A DNA stretch of 64,000 nucleotides from Avichristensenella sp031549905. GTDB taxonomy: Bacteria > Bacillota > Clostridia > Christensenellales > Aristaeellaceae. The DNA is taken from positions 14,443 to 78,442 of the forward strand of contig JAVBPC010000005.1 of NCBI GenBank assembly GCA_031549905.1. Reading direction: 5' to 3'. Made by a program: the position numbers and the translations under genes. Position 1 is the stretch's first letter. The number at the start of each line of letters is the position of its first letter. This document shows positions 43,755 to 51,691 of the stretch, one piece after another. Under the pieces are notes generated by a model, which was not told where the DNA came from, ran no database searches, and saw only the letters and a list, made by a program, of their open reading frames with translations.

Positions 43755-44910
43755 TGGGTGCGGCGCGTGCCAGCGCGCCTGCCCTTTTTCCGCCATTGAC
43801 ATGCAGGATGGCAAGGCGCAGCTGAACGCGGGCTGCCGTGTGTGCGGCATCTGCGTGAAAGCGTGCCCCAAGGGCGCAATCCTTCGCCTTGAAACAAAGG
43901 TTGACAGCGTGGATAAGTCGCTGTGGCGCGGCATCCTGGTGTACGCGGAGCAGCGCGCCGGGCGGCTGCATCCCGTTTCGCTGGAACTGATCGGCAAGGC
44001 GCGGCAGCTTGCCGCAGGAACCGATCACCAGGTATACACGGCGGTGCTTGGGGAAAATGTCGAAGCCGCGGCAAAGGAACTGCTGCACTACGGCGTATCC
44101 GCGGTGTACGCATATGAGGACGCGGAGCTTGCCTTCTACCGCGCGGATGCCTACGCCGCCTGTGTGGAGGACGCCATCCGCGCGCTGAAACCCTCCGTGG
44201 TGCTGGTTGGCGCGACGGCGCTTGGCCGCTCGCTTGCGCCCAGGCTTTCCACGCGGTTCCATACGGGCCTTACCGCGGACTGCACGGAGCTAGAGCTTCG
44301 CGAAAACAGCGATCTGGTGCAGATACGCCCCGCGTTTGGCGGCAATATCATGGCGCAGATCGTTACGCCGAGCACGCGGCCGCAGTTCGCGACCGTGCGC
44401 TACAAGGTGATGGAAGCGCCCGCGCGGGCGGATATTCCCAGTGGCGAGATACTGCGCCGTAAGACGCCAAAGGCAGCGCAGACATCGCCCGTGCGCCCTG
44501 TTTCCGTCACGCCGGTGCCGAAGAGCGCCAACATATCCGATGCAGAAATATTAGTTGTGGGCGGGCGCGGCCTGAAGAAAGAGGCCGACCTGCAGCTGGT
44601 GCAAAACCTTGCGGAAACGCTGGGCGGCGACTGGGCGGTGACACGTCCGCTCGTTGAGAAGGGCTGGGCAACGAACGCGCGGCAGATTGGGCTTTCGGGC
44701 CGCACCGTGCGGCCAAAGCTGATCATCACGCTGGGCATCAGCGGTGCGATTCAATTCGCCGCGTGCATGAACCAGAGCGAGAAGATCGTTGCCGTCAATC
44801 AGGATGCAGACGCGCCCATATTCCAGGTGGCGCACATCGGCATCGTGGGTGACCTATACGAAATTGCGCCAAAGCTTGTTTCCTTGCTGAAAGGAGGGCT
44901 GGGGGAATGA
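43720..44910 (+). CDS. lctC: Electron-transfer flavoprotein alpha subunit with N-terminal ferredoxin domain
   Basis: 396-residue EtfA. The first ~65 residues hold a 2[4Fe-4S] ferredoxin domain (CDGCGACQRACPFSAI and CRVCGICVKACPKGAI), fused in the bifurcating clostridial class. EtfA follows (LVYAEQRAGRLHPVSLELIGKAR), ending in the FAD-binding TKLIITLGISGAIQF-like segment (KLIITLGISGAIQFAACMNQSEKIVAVNQD). GGGGAGG precedes the ATG at 43720. It overlaps lctB and the next gene by four bases. Ferredoxin fusion supports a bifurcating rather than a simple Etf. Confidence 0.93.
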   Translation: MAQIAVVQRKCDGCGACQRACPFSAIDMQDGKAQLNAGCRVCGICVKACPKGAILRLETKVDSVDKSLWRGILVYAEQRAGRLHPVSLELIGKARQLAAGTDHQVYTAVLGENVEAAAKELLHYGVSAVYAYEDAELAFYRADAYAACVEDAIRALKPSVVLVGATALGRSLAPRLSTRFHTGLTADCTELELRENSDLVQIRPAFGGNIMAQIVTPSTRPQFATVRYKVMEAPARADIPSGEILRRKTPKAAQTSPVRPVSVTPVPKSANISDAEILVVGGRGLKKEADLQLVQNLAETLGGDWAVTRPLVEKGWATNARQIGLSGRTVRPKLIITLGISGAIQFAACMNQSEKIVAVNQDADAPIFQVAHIGIVGDLYEIAPKLVSLLKGGLGE

Positions 44911-46331
44911 AGCCGTTCAAACGTGTGAACGCCGCCGACATCGAGGCGTTTGAGATGATCATGCCGGGCCGGGTGCTGACGGGCGAAAAAATCCTGGAAG
45001 ATTATGACCACGATGAGATGACCGAATACGGCAAGTGCCGCGCGGAAGCCGTGCTGCTGGCTGAGGACGCGGCGGAAATCAGCGCGCTGCTGCTGTACTG
45101 CAATGAGCAGAATATCCCCGTGACAACGCGCGGCGCGGGCACCGGCCTGTGCGGCGGGTGCGTGGCGACAGAGGGCGGCGTCATCCTTTCCACCGAACGG
45201 ATGAAGCGCGTGATTGAGGTGGACCCGGAGAACATGACAGCTGCCGTGGAGCCGGGCGTGCTGCTGATGGAGTTCCCCAAAGCTCTGGAGGGAACCGGGC
45301 TTTTTTACCCGCCTGACCCCGGCGAGAAGAGCGCGACGCTGGGCGGCAACGTGATGACCAACGCCGGCGGCATGCGCGCAGTGCGCTACGGCGTTACGCG
45401 CGACTATGTGCTGGGCATGGAAGTGGTGCTGGCGGACGGCGAGATCATGGATCTTGGCGGTTCTGTGGTGAAGAATGCCAGCGGGTACAGCCTGCTTGAT
45501 CTGATGATCGGTTCCGAGGGGACGCTGGGCATCGTGACCAGGATCACGCTGAAGCTGATTCCCGAGCCCAAAGAGAACCTCACCGTGCTGGCCCCGTTTG
45601 ATGACCTTTCCCGCTGCATCGAGGCGGTGCCCAAGGTGCTTGCCTGCGGGGAGCCCACGGCGGTGGAGTTTATGGAAAAAGAAGTGATACAGGCGGCGGA
45701 GGAATATCTGGGCAAGCAGTTCCCGGACAAACAGGCGGATGCGTACCTGCTGGTGCGCCTGGACGGCGACAGCCGCGAAGCGCTGGAAGGCCCGCTGAAC
45801 ACATTGGCGGAACTGCTGCTGAACCTTGGCGCGAAGGATGTGCTGCTGGCTGACACGGATGAGCGCAAGACCAGCATCTGGGATGCGCGCGGCGCGTTTC
45901 TGGAGGCGATTGCCGGCAGCACGCCGTCGATGGATGAATGCGATGTGGTTGTTCCGCGCGATAAGATCACGCTGTTTGTGCGCCGCAGCGTAGAAATCGG
46001 CGCGGAGCTTGCCATCCGCATCCGCTCCTTTGGCCACGCGGGCGACGGCAACCTGCACATTTACGCGCTGAAGGATGCACTGCCCGATGCTGAGTGGGAG
46101 GCAAAGCGCGCCCGCGTGATGGATGCGCTGTATGAAGAAGCGCGCATGCTGGGCGGGCAGGTTTCCGGCGAGCACGGGATTGGGCACGCGAAGGTGCCGT
46201 TTCTTAAGGAAGCGGTAGGGCCACGCCAGATGGCGCTGATGCAGGGCATCAAGGCTGTGTTTGACCCGATGGGGATTTTGAACCCCGGGAAGGTTGTAGG
46301 ATACGCATCCAATAGCGGTGAGGAGGAATAG
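44907..46331 (+). CDS. lctD: FAD-linked lactate dehydrogenase (GlcD/LctD-like)
   Basis: 474-residue flavoprotein of the glycolate oxidase/D-lactate dehydrogenase family. PCMH-type FAD domain: VTTRGAGTGLCGGCV, PGEKSATLGGNVMTNAGGMRAVRYGVTRDYVLGMEVVL, GLDLMIGSEGTLG-type (LLDLMIGSEGTLGIVT). C-terminal domain ends with GHAGDGNLHIYAL and GEHGIGHAKVPFL, metal/substrate residues. Starts inside the lctC stop. With the two Etf subunits it should oxidise lactate. D- or L-specificity not determined. Confidence 0.92.
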   Translation: MKPFKRVNAADIEAFEMIMPGRVLTGEKILEDYDHDEMTEYGKCRAEAVLLAEDAAEISALLLYCNEQNIPVTTRGAGTGLCGGCVATEGGVILSTERMKRVIEVDPENMTAAVEPGVLLMEFPKALEGTGLFYPPDPGEKSATLGGNVMTNAGGMRAVRYGVTRDYVLGMEVVLADGEIMDLGGSVVKNASGYSLLDLMIGSEGTLGIVTRITLKLIPEPKENLTVLAPFDDLSRCIEAVPKVLACGEPTAVEFMEKEVIQAAEEYLGKQFPDKQADAYLLVRLDGDSREALEGPLNTLAELLLNLGAKDVLLADTDERKTSIWDARGAFLEAIAGSTPSMDECDVVVPRDKITLFVRRSVEIGAELAIRIRSFGHAGDGNLHIYALKDALPDAEWEAKRARVMDALYEEARMLGGQVSGEHGIGHAKVPFLKEAVGPRQMALMQGIKAVFDPMGILNPGKVVGYASNSGEEE

Positions 46332-46332
46332 G

Positions 46333-47526
46333 ATGATCGCGAGGAAAATTACCCTTACGGAAAAGGCTGATGCCAGCGCCATTCAGTCCATCTGCTTTAT
46401 GTTCCCGGAGGATATCGAAAAGCTGCGGGAAACGGCGCGCGAAACGCCGGAAAAAGTAGACTATCAGAACACATGGGGCTGTTTTGACGACGACGGCAAG
46501 ATGATCGCGGCGATAGACAACAGCCAGTTTTCCGTGCACTATGACGGCCATGTGGTAGGCGCCGGCGGAATAGGCGGCGTGGCCACGCTGCCGGAGGGGC
46601 GTATGCGCGGCGCGATCCGTATGCTGATGCGCGCCATCCTGGAAGATGACTATAGGAATGGCAAGGTATTCTCCGTGCTGTACCCGTTTTCGCACGCGTA
46701 TTATCGCCAGTATGGCTATGATATCTGCCTGGAGGCGCGCTGCATCAAGTTTCCGTCCAAGGCGCTTGCTGGCTACAAGCAGACGGCGCAGGCGCGCCAG
46801 CATCTGCCGGAAATGGGAAACGCGCCGTTCCAGCGCGTATACGACCGCTTCGCTGCGCGCTACAACTTGGCGACCGTGCGCGGAGACGAACAGTGGCGCA
46901 GTGCGCTGCGCGGCGACGCGCAAAAGGCGCAGTCTTACAAATACCTGCTTTCGCGTGACGGAGAGGACATCGCCTATGCGGTGCTGCGTCCCCGCCGTGT
47001 GGCGGAGTTCCAGATCCTGATGCGGGTGGAGGACATGGCGTTTGTGGACCGCGACGCGCTGCACACGCTGTTGGGCTTTCTGCACAAGCTTTCCGCCCAG
47101 TGCGAGCATTTCTGGATGGAAGTGCCCGGCGATTTCGAGCTGTCCGCGCTGATTGATGAGGCGTACGATGTGGAGATCGAAAGCCTGTCCCGTAAGATGG
47201 CGCGCGTGGTGAATGTGCCGGAAGCGCTTCGCATGATGCGCCATCCGGCAGGCGTGGGAACGTATACGGTGCGCGTCACCGATGATTTCCTTGCTGAAAA
47301 CGACGGCGCATACCGCGTGACTTACGGACCCGAAGGTGTGCGCGTGGAAAAGGGCGAGTTTGCCGCGTGTGACCTTGATGTTACGGTGCAGACGCTCGCC
47401 CAGCTGTGCCTTGGGTATCTCTCTTTGGATATGGCCGCGCTGAAAAAGGGTGTTACGGTGCGGAACGCGCGGGCGCTTGAGGGGGTTTTTGTTTGGAAGC
47501 CTGGGTATCATGTGGATCGGTATTGA
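46333..47526 (+). CDS. Eis-like GNAT N-acetyltransferase
   Basis: 397-residue protein with two GNAT domains and a C-terminal SCP2-like domain, the plan of Eis/enhanced intracellular survival acetyltransferases. Acetyl-CoA site: VVGAGGIGGVATLPEGRMRGAIRMLMRAIL (R..G pattern); VLYPFSHAYYRQYGYD is typical of Eis. The C-terminal part (AACDLDVTVQTLAQLCLGYLS) is SCP2-like. A GAGGAGG site and one-base gap after lctD suggest co-transcription, but the function (aminoglycoside-type acceptor?) is unknown. Its 3' end overlaps the convergent Tet-like gene by 19 bases. Confidence 0.85.
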   Translation: MIARKITLTEKADASAIQSICFMFPEDIEKLRETARETPEKVDYQNTWGCFDDDGKMIAAIDNSQFSVHYDGHVVGAGGIGGVATLPEGRMRGAIRMLMRAILEDDYRNGKVFSVLYPFSHAYYRQYGYDICLEARCIKFPSKALAGYKQTAQARQHLPEMGNAPFQRVYDRFAARYNLATVRGDEQWRSALRGDAQKAQSYKYLLSRDGEDIAYAVLRPRRVAEFQILMRVEDMAFVDRDALHTLLGFLHKLSAQCEHFWMEVPGDFELSALIDEAYDVEIESLSRKMARVVNVPEALRMMRHPAGVGTYTVRVTDDFLAENDGAYRVTYGPEGVRVEKGEFAACDLDVTVQTLAQLCLGYLSLDMAALKKGVTVRNARALEGVFVWKPGYHVDRY

Positions 47527-49349
47527 TTGCCGACGGGCCTGTATCCTGAAAAGGATGTCACAAACACACCGCGCCCCTGCGTCAGCCCCGGAAGCTCCAG
47601 GTTGATCGCCCGCGCCCTTTCCAACTGAATTGCTCCGAACATTTCCACCTCTTCGCCCCGGGGTTCAACCGCCTCGGGGCTTGCCGTTGCTTTCACAAGC
47701 GCCTGTATCACGCGGCCCACGTTTTCCTGCGGTACGGTGGCTTGGTAGGCAAGCCAGGGCTCCAGCAGCGTCAGGCTTGCACTCTTCAGCGCCAGCTTCA
47801 ATACCTCCGGCGCGAGCCTTCGGAAATCCGCGGGCGTGCTGCCAACGGAATCATAATCCATGTCGGTAAACACGACGCGCGTATCAGTTATCGCATGCCC
47901 AAGCCCTTCGCGCAGCCCCGACATCACGCCGTCGGTCACAGCAGTCTGAAACGACTTTTCAAGATCGCCGAATGACACGATGGTTTCAAACTGATTGCCC
48001 GTGCCGGGCGGCAGCGGCTCCAGGGAAAGCGCAATGCCCGCCGCGTGCAGGTTGCCGCGGTTGCGCATCCGTATCTCTGCCTGACATGTGCTATCCGGGC
48101 GCGCCAACAGGATGGGGCGCGGCGCGGCAAACACGGCGCGCAGCGAAAACCGCTCCATCAGCAGCGCGGATACGATTTCTTGCTGCAAGGGGCCGTATAG
48201 GCGCAGCGTTATTTCTCCGGTTTCCGGGGCGATGTGCAATTGCAGCGCTGGGTCTTCCTCCACCAGGCGGGACAGCGCAGAAAGCAGCGGCTGCCGCTCT
48301 TCCGGTGATGCAGGGGAGACAGTCACGCTAAGCAGCGGCGGTGTATCCGTATGCGCGGAAAAGGATCGCTCTTCCCCCAGAAAATCACCCACGCGCAGCG
48401 CGGGCGCATCCAATATCTGACCGATATCCCCGGCGCTTAAATGATCGGCGGGGATGAACTTCCCGTCCTTCGCGGCAAGCAAGCCCTTGATCTGCATCGC
48501 CTCATCCTGCCCCGAAACCCCGACATATTCTCGAACGCGCAGCACCCCGGAAAATACGCGCACGGTATGCCGCTTGCGCCCGCGCTGATCCCATTCCACC
48601 TTATATGCGCGGGCGGAGAGGGGAGCGCAGGTATCGCCGCCACCGTGGAAAAGCCAGGTTACGGCATCCAGCACCGGCACGACGCCGATATCCTTCAGCG
48701 CAGAACCCATCAGCATGGGGTAGACGGTGCAAGCGCGTGTGCGCTCAGCAAGCAAATGCCTGCATCTGCTTTCCGGTATGACATCGCCTTCGATGTATCG
48801 CGCCAGCAGCCCCTCATCCAGTTCGATAACGGATTCATGCAGCGGCCCTTCCGCAAGGCTGAGCGGCCACAGTTCCATATCCTGCAGGGGCAGCAGGTGC
48901 GGCGTAAGCCTGCAGCAAATATCACGCATCGCGTTTTCCGCCGACGCACCGACGCGGTCGATCTTGTTGATGAAAAATAGGGTGGGAATGCGCATCTGCT
49001 GAAGCTTCTGAAACAGCACGCGCGTTTGCTGCTGCACGCCTTCGCGCGCCGAAACGACAAGCACCACGCCGTCCAGCACGGAGAGCGAGCGCTCTACCTC
49101 CGCGATAAAATCCATGTGGCCGGGCGTGTCGATCAGGTTGATTTTTACGCCGTTCCACTCAAATGAAACGGTGGATGCGCGGATGGTAAGTCCCCGCTGC
49201 TGCTCCAGCGGCATGGAATCGGTGGTGGTGGTGCCGCTGTCCACGCGGCCCGCTTGGCGCTTAACGCCGCTGTGCACAAGCAACCCTTCGGTCAGGGTTG
49301 TTTTTCCGGCATCCACATGGGCCAGAATGCCAATATTGATAATATCCAT
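47508..49349 (-). CDS. Tet(M)-family translational GTPase, C-terminally short
   Basis: 613-residue EF-G-like GTPase resembling tetracycline ribosomal protection proteins (Tet(M) is 639). MDIINIGILAHVDAGKTTLTEGLL, RGLTIRAS, DTPGHMDFIAEVERSLSVLDG and FFINKIDRVG follow Tet(M) motif by motif; domain IV/V include STPADFRRLAPEVL and VFVTSFSGYRPVG. The protein stops about 26 residues early: Tet(M)'s segment after GYH (ending with the helix that enters the decoding site) is missing. Start at 49349 (GAGG upstream). A leader peptide and an intrinsic terminator lie ahead, as for tet(M)/tet(W). Resistance is not assured, and the truncation could be native divergence. Confidence 0.88.
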   Translation of the reverse strand: MDIINIGILAHVDAGKTTLTEGLLVHSGVKRQAGRVDSGTTTTDSMPLEQQRGLTIRASTVSFEWNGVKINLIDTPGHMDFIAEVERSLSVLDGVVLVVSAREGVQQQTRVLFQKLQQMRIPTLFFINKIDRVGASAENAMRDICCRLTPHLLPLQDMELWPLSLAEGPLHESVIELDEGLLARYIEGDVIPESRCRHLLAERTRACTVYPMLMGSALKDIGVVPVLDAVTWLFHGGGDTCAPLSARAYKVEWDQRGRKRHTVRVFSGVLRVREYVGVSGQDEAMQIKGLLAAKDGKFIPADHLSAGDIGQILDAPALRVGDFLGEERSFSAHTDTPPLLSVTVSPASPEERQPLLSALSRLVEEDPALQLHIAPETGEITLRLYGPLQQEIVSALLMERFSLRAVFAAPRPILLARPDSTCQAEIRMRNRGNLHAAGIALSLEPLPPGTGNQFETIVSFGDLEKSFQTAVTDGVMSGLREGLGHAITDTRVVFTDMDYDSVGSTPADFRRLAPEVLKLALKSASLTLLEPWLAYQATVPQENVGRVIQALVKATASPEAVEPRGEEVEMFGAIQLERARAINLELPGLTQGRGVFVTSFSGYRPVGNQYRST

Positions 49350-49393
49350 GAAAGGCCTCGCTTTTATCGCGCCGGCTGGGAGCATGCCCAAAC

Positions 49394-49442
49394 AAAAAGC
49401 CGCAACCTGTCGGCTGCGGCACGGCGACAAAAAGTTGTCGGC
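49394..49442 (-). promoter_or_regulatory. Attenuator terminator with alternative antiterminator pairing
   Basis: Minus-strand hairpin GCCGCA(GCCGACAGG)TTGCGGC (49399-49420) followed by TTTTTG, a transcription terminator before the GTPase gene. The 3' arm GTTGCGGC can instead pair with the upstream GCCGACAAC (49434-49442), bulging one A, which would abolish the terminator. The upstream arm begins just after the leader stop codon, so leader translation can decide which forms. Mechanism inferred from the tet(M) precedent. Confidence 0.65.
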
Positions 49443-49445
49443 TTG

Positions 49446-49505
49446 CTACATGGCTCCGAGGCAGGCAAAAATGGGGTAAGCAAATAAAACATTGGCCTTT
49501 CGCAT
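49446..49505 (-). CDS. 19-residue leader peptide of the Tet-like gene
   Basis: ATG-started ORF reading MRKANVLFAYPIFACLGAM then TAG, with GGAGG eight bases upstream, better than the site of the GTPase gene. It lies between the promoter and the terminator hairpin, as the leader peptides of tet(M) and tet(W) do. The peptide itself is not recognised. Confidence 0.7.
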   Translation of the reverse strand: MRKANVLFAYPIFACLGAM

Positions 49506-49537
49506 GATTGCCGCCTCCTTTCATGGAATCTACATGC

Positions 49538-49567
49538 ATTGTATGCGATGTGGGGCGGGATTGTCAA
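49538..49567 (-). promoter_or_regulatory. Promoter of the leader peptide/Tet-like gene
   Basis: TTGACA (49562-49567) and TACAAT (49538-49543) with an 18-base spacer on the minus strand. It starts inside the 3' end of the neighbouring isomerase-like gene's upstream flank. Confidence 0.75.
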
Positions 49568-49571
49568 GAAC

Positions 49572-50393
49572 TTAGATGTTGCGCATGACTTCCACAAAGC
49601 GGGGGAATGCGGCCTCCGGCGCTTCCAATGCCGCGTGCCATCTCTTTTCCCACTCAAATGAATAGTATCCCTGATAGCCGTCCGCTTCCAGCGCGCGCAC
49701 AATTTCGGCGATGTTGATTTCACCGTCGCCCGGCATGCAGGGCGTATCTTTGCCGTTTACCATCCGGCAATCCTTCAGGTGCACATGGCGGATGAAGGGG
49801 CGGATCACGCGCAGGAACGGCGCGAAGTCACGCCCCATTGAGCGGAAGCTATGCTGAACATCCCAGATGATGCCAAAGCGGGGACATCCCTCAAGGCGAT
49901 CAAGCAGCGCACTGAGAACTTCCGGCGTGTTGTATTGGCCGTGTATTTCCAGCAAAACCTCGGCCCTTCCTGCGGACAGCGCGGCTTCGCCCAGCATGCG
50001 GATAGACTGTGCGACGCGATCCAGCACGGAATCGTGCGTTTCACCTTCTGGAAATGAGTCGCCGAACACGCGGATTCCGCATGCCCCCATATCGTTTGCG
50101 ATGGGCAGCGCCTCCTTCCCTTCGGCAATCGAGGCATCCACCCGCGCCGCATCGTGAAAGATCGCCGATGTGCCGATCACCGCCACTTGAAGCCCCCGCG
50201 CGGCAAGGTGAGCTTTGGTCTCGGCGCGGTTTTCCGGCAGAAGGCACGGGATTTTTGCGGTGTTCAATTCCGGGCCGATGCCGCGGATTTCGATTGCCGA
50301 AAAGCCCATTTCCGGTGCGCGCGCAAGGATGGTTTCAAAGTCCCATTCAGGGCATCCAAGCGTTGAAAAGGCTAGCCTGTCCATCACGGCCAT
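49572..50393 (-). CDS. Sugar phosphate isomerase/epimerase family protein (AP-endonuclease-2 fold)
   Basis: 273-residue TIM-barrel protein of the xylose-isomerase-like family. FSTLGCPEWDFETILARAPEMGFSAIEIRG at the start, EIHGQYNTPEV, GIIWDVQHSFRSMG, HVHLKDCRMVNGKDTPCMPGDGEI and YYSFEWEKRW carry the Glu/Asp/His metal ligands. AGGA lies seven bases before the ATG. Its reaction (isomerase, epimerase or dehydratase of a sugar or inositol) is unknown. It is the second protein of this family in the window besides the one at 59696. Confidence 0.87.
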   Translation of the reverse strand: MAVMDRLAFSTLGCPEWDFETILARAPEMGFSAIEIRGIGPELNTAKIPCLLPENRAETKAHLAARGLQVAVIGTSAIFHDAARVDASIAEGKEALPIANDMGACGIRVFGDSFPEGETHDSVLDRVAQSIRMLGEAALSAGRAEVLLEIHGQYNTPEVLSALLDRLEGCPRFGIIWDVQHSFRSMGRDFAPFLRVIRPFIRHVHLKDCRMVNGKDTPCMPGDGEINIAEIVRALEADGYQGYYSFEWEKRWHAALEAPEAAFPRFVEVMRNI

Positions 50394-50451
50394 GATCGTT
50401 TCCTCGCTTTCAAGTTGACGTACATGGGGTAAGGATACTTGGAATGAATGC

Positions 50452-50480
50452 TTCCGTCAAGCGCTGCGTTGGTGTATAAT
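50452..50480 (+). promoter_or_regulatory. Candidate promoter giving a leaderless GNAT transcript
   Basis: TATAAT (50475-50480) lies six bases before the ATG; a poor -35 TTCCGT sits 17 bases upstream. There is no ribosome-binding site. Confidence 0.5.
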
Positions 50481-50486
50481 GGAATC

Positions 50487-50981
50487 ATGATAGAAATACA
50501 AGAATTGGACATGCGCCATCGCGGCGCTGTCAACAGCCATATTGATAGGGAGTGGGGAAATCCTATTGTGACAATGGGTAATATCATTGATACAAGGGAT
50601 TTGCCGGGCTTCGTCAATGTTGAAGATGCTGCCGTACAGGGTGCGGCGCTCTACAGAATCGCGGATGGAGAATGTGAAATTGTCGCGCTGTACAGCCTTT
50701 CACAGGCGCGCGGTGTTGGCTCTGCGCTGATTGAGGCCGTCACCAACGCGGCAAAGGAGGCCGGCTGCCGGCGGGTCTTCCTGATCACCATGAACGACAA
50801 CACGCACGCCATCCGGTTCTATCAAAAAAGGGGCTTTTCACTCAAGGCGGTGCATATTGACGCCTTCAAAGCAACGCAGGGGATCAAGGGGATGGGGGAA
50901 GGCGTCATTCTGGGGATGGACGATATCCCGATCCTGCACGAGTTTGAGTTTGAAATCCCTCTTTCTTACCAACAAGGATAG
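50487..50981 (+). CDS. GNAT family N-acetyltransferase
   Basis: 164-residue GCN5-type acetyltransferase. IVALYSLSQARGVGSALIEAVTNAAKEAGCRRVFLITMNDNTHAIRFYQKRGF includes the acetyl-CoA pyrophosphate loop (QARGVGSAL) and the terminal strand. The N-terminal IEIQELDMRHRGAVNSHIDREWG supports the ATG at 50487, although no Shine-Dalgarno site precedes it; a TATAAT box does. Acceptor unknown. A strong terminator follows. Confidence 0.85.
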   Translation: MIEIQELDMRHRGAVNSHIDREWGNPIVTMGNIIDTRDLPGFVNVEDAAVQGAALYRIADGECEIVALYSLSQARGVGSALIEAVTNAAKEAGCRRVFLITMNDNTHAIRFYQKRGFSLKAVHIDAFKATQGIKGMGEGVILGMDDIPILHEFEFEIPLSYQQG

Positions 50982-50986
50982 TGTTT

Positions 50987-51010
50987 GCCCGCTCCGGCGG
51001 GCGCTTTTTT
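50987..51010 (+). terminator. Intrinsic terminator of the GNAT gene
   Basis: GCCCGC / GCGGGC with TCCG loop followed by GCTTTTTT. Confidence 0.9.
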
Positions 51011-51037
51011 GCGCTACTTTTCCTTTTCTGACTTTTG

Positions 51038-51046
51038 TGGTATACT
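51038..51046 (+). promoter_or_regulatory. Extended -10 promoter of the nitroreductase gene
   Basis: TGG TATACT: an extended -10 box (TGnTATACT) without a good -35; 30 bases before the start codon. Confidence 0.5.
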
Positions 51047-51076
51047 TTCCCCGAACTATAGGAAGGAAGTGATTTG

Positions 51077-51661
51077 ATGCTGGATGTCTTACAGGCGGCG
51101 CGGCAGCGGCGCAGCATCCGCCGCTTTGCCGATACGCCTGTTCCAAGGGAAGCCATCGAAGCGATGCTGGAGGCTGCGCGCCTTGCCCCCACAGGGGTGA
51201 ACCTGCAACCGCTGGCGTTTGCAGTTACTGCATCAAGGCCGATTTGCGAGCGGGTTTTTCCGCACACCCGCTGGGCACGGAAGATACCGGACGGCAGCGC
51301 GGGGCCGACCGAGGAAACGCAGCCTACCGCGTACATCGTGATCCTGGTGGATCAAACCATCGCGCAAAGCGCGGACAACGACGCCGGCGCCGCCGCGATG
51401 AGCATCATGCTGACCGCCGAGGCGCAGGGGATTGCCAACTGCTGGCTGGCCAATGTTGACCGGCAGGAAATCCTTGAAATCCTTGGGGTTGATTCAGCGC
51501 GGTATAAAATGCACACGCTGGTTGCGCTGGGATACCCGAAAATGCGCGCCCGCGCGGTGCCGCTGGGCCTGGGCCAAAACACCGTGTATTATCTGGAATC
51601 GCCGGATTCCCTTTGCGTGCCAAAGCGCGCGCCAGCCGATATTATCCACTGGGCGGAGTAA
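51077..51661 (+). CDS. Nitroreductase family flavoprotein
   Basis: 194-residue FMN protein. MLDVLQAARQRRSIRRFADTPVPREAIEAMLEAARLAPTGVNLQP is the standard N-terminus of the family (the RRSIRRF arginines bind FMN phosphate). The middle has DAGAAAMSIMLTAEAQGIANCWLANVDRQEI. The C-terminus is short. GGAAGG lies upstream; the ATG at 51077 is preferred to the TTG before it. Role in NAD(P)H-dependent reduction of nitro or quinone compounds is possible, but no substrate is known. Confidence 0.9.
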   Translation: MLDVLQAARQRRSIRRFADTPVPREAIEAMLEAARLAPTGVNLQPLAFAVTASRPICERVFPHTRWARKIPDGSAGPTEETQPTAYIVILVDQTIAQSADNDAGAAAMSIMLTAEAQGIANCWLANVDRQEILEILGVDSARYKMHTLVALGYPKMRARAVPLGLGQNTVYYLESPDSLCVPKRAPADIIHWAE

Positions 51662-51691
51662 CGCCGCCCGACCAAATGAAAGGATAAAGCT

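Noticed and set aside
44799..47511. Minus-strand open frames of 527 and 420 codons inside lctD and the Eis-like gene
   Set aside because: Histidine/arginine-rich shadow translations of real genes on the plus strand.
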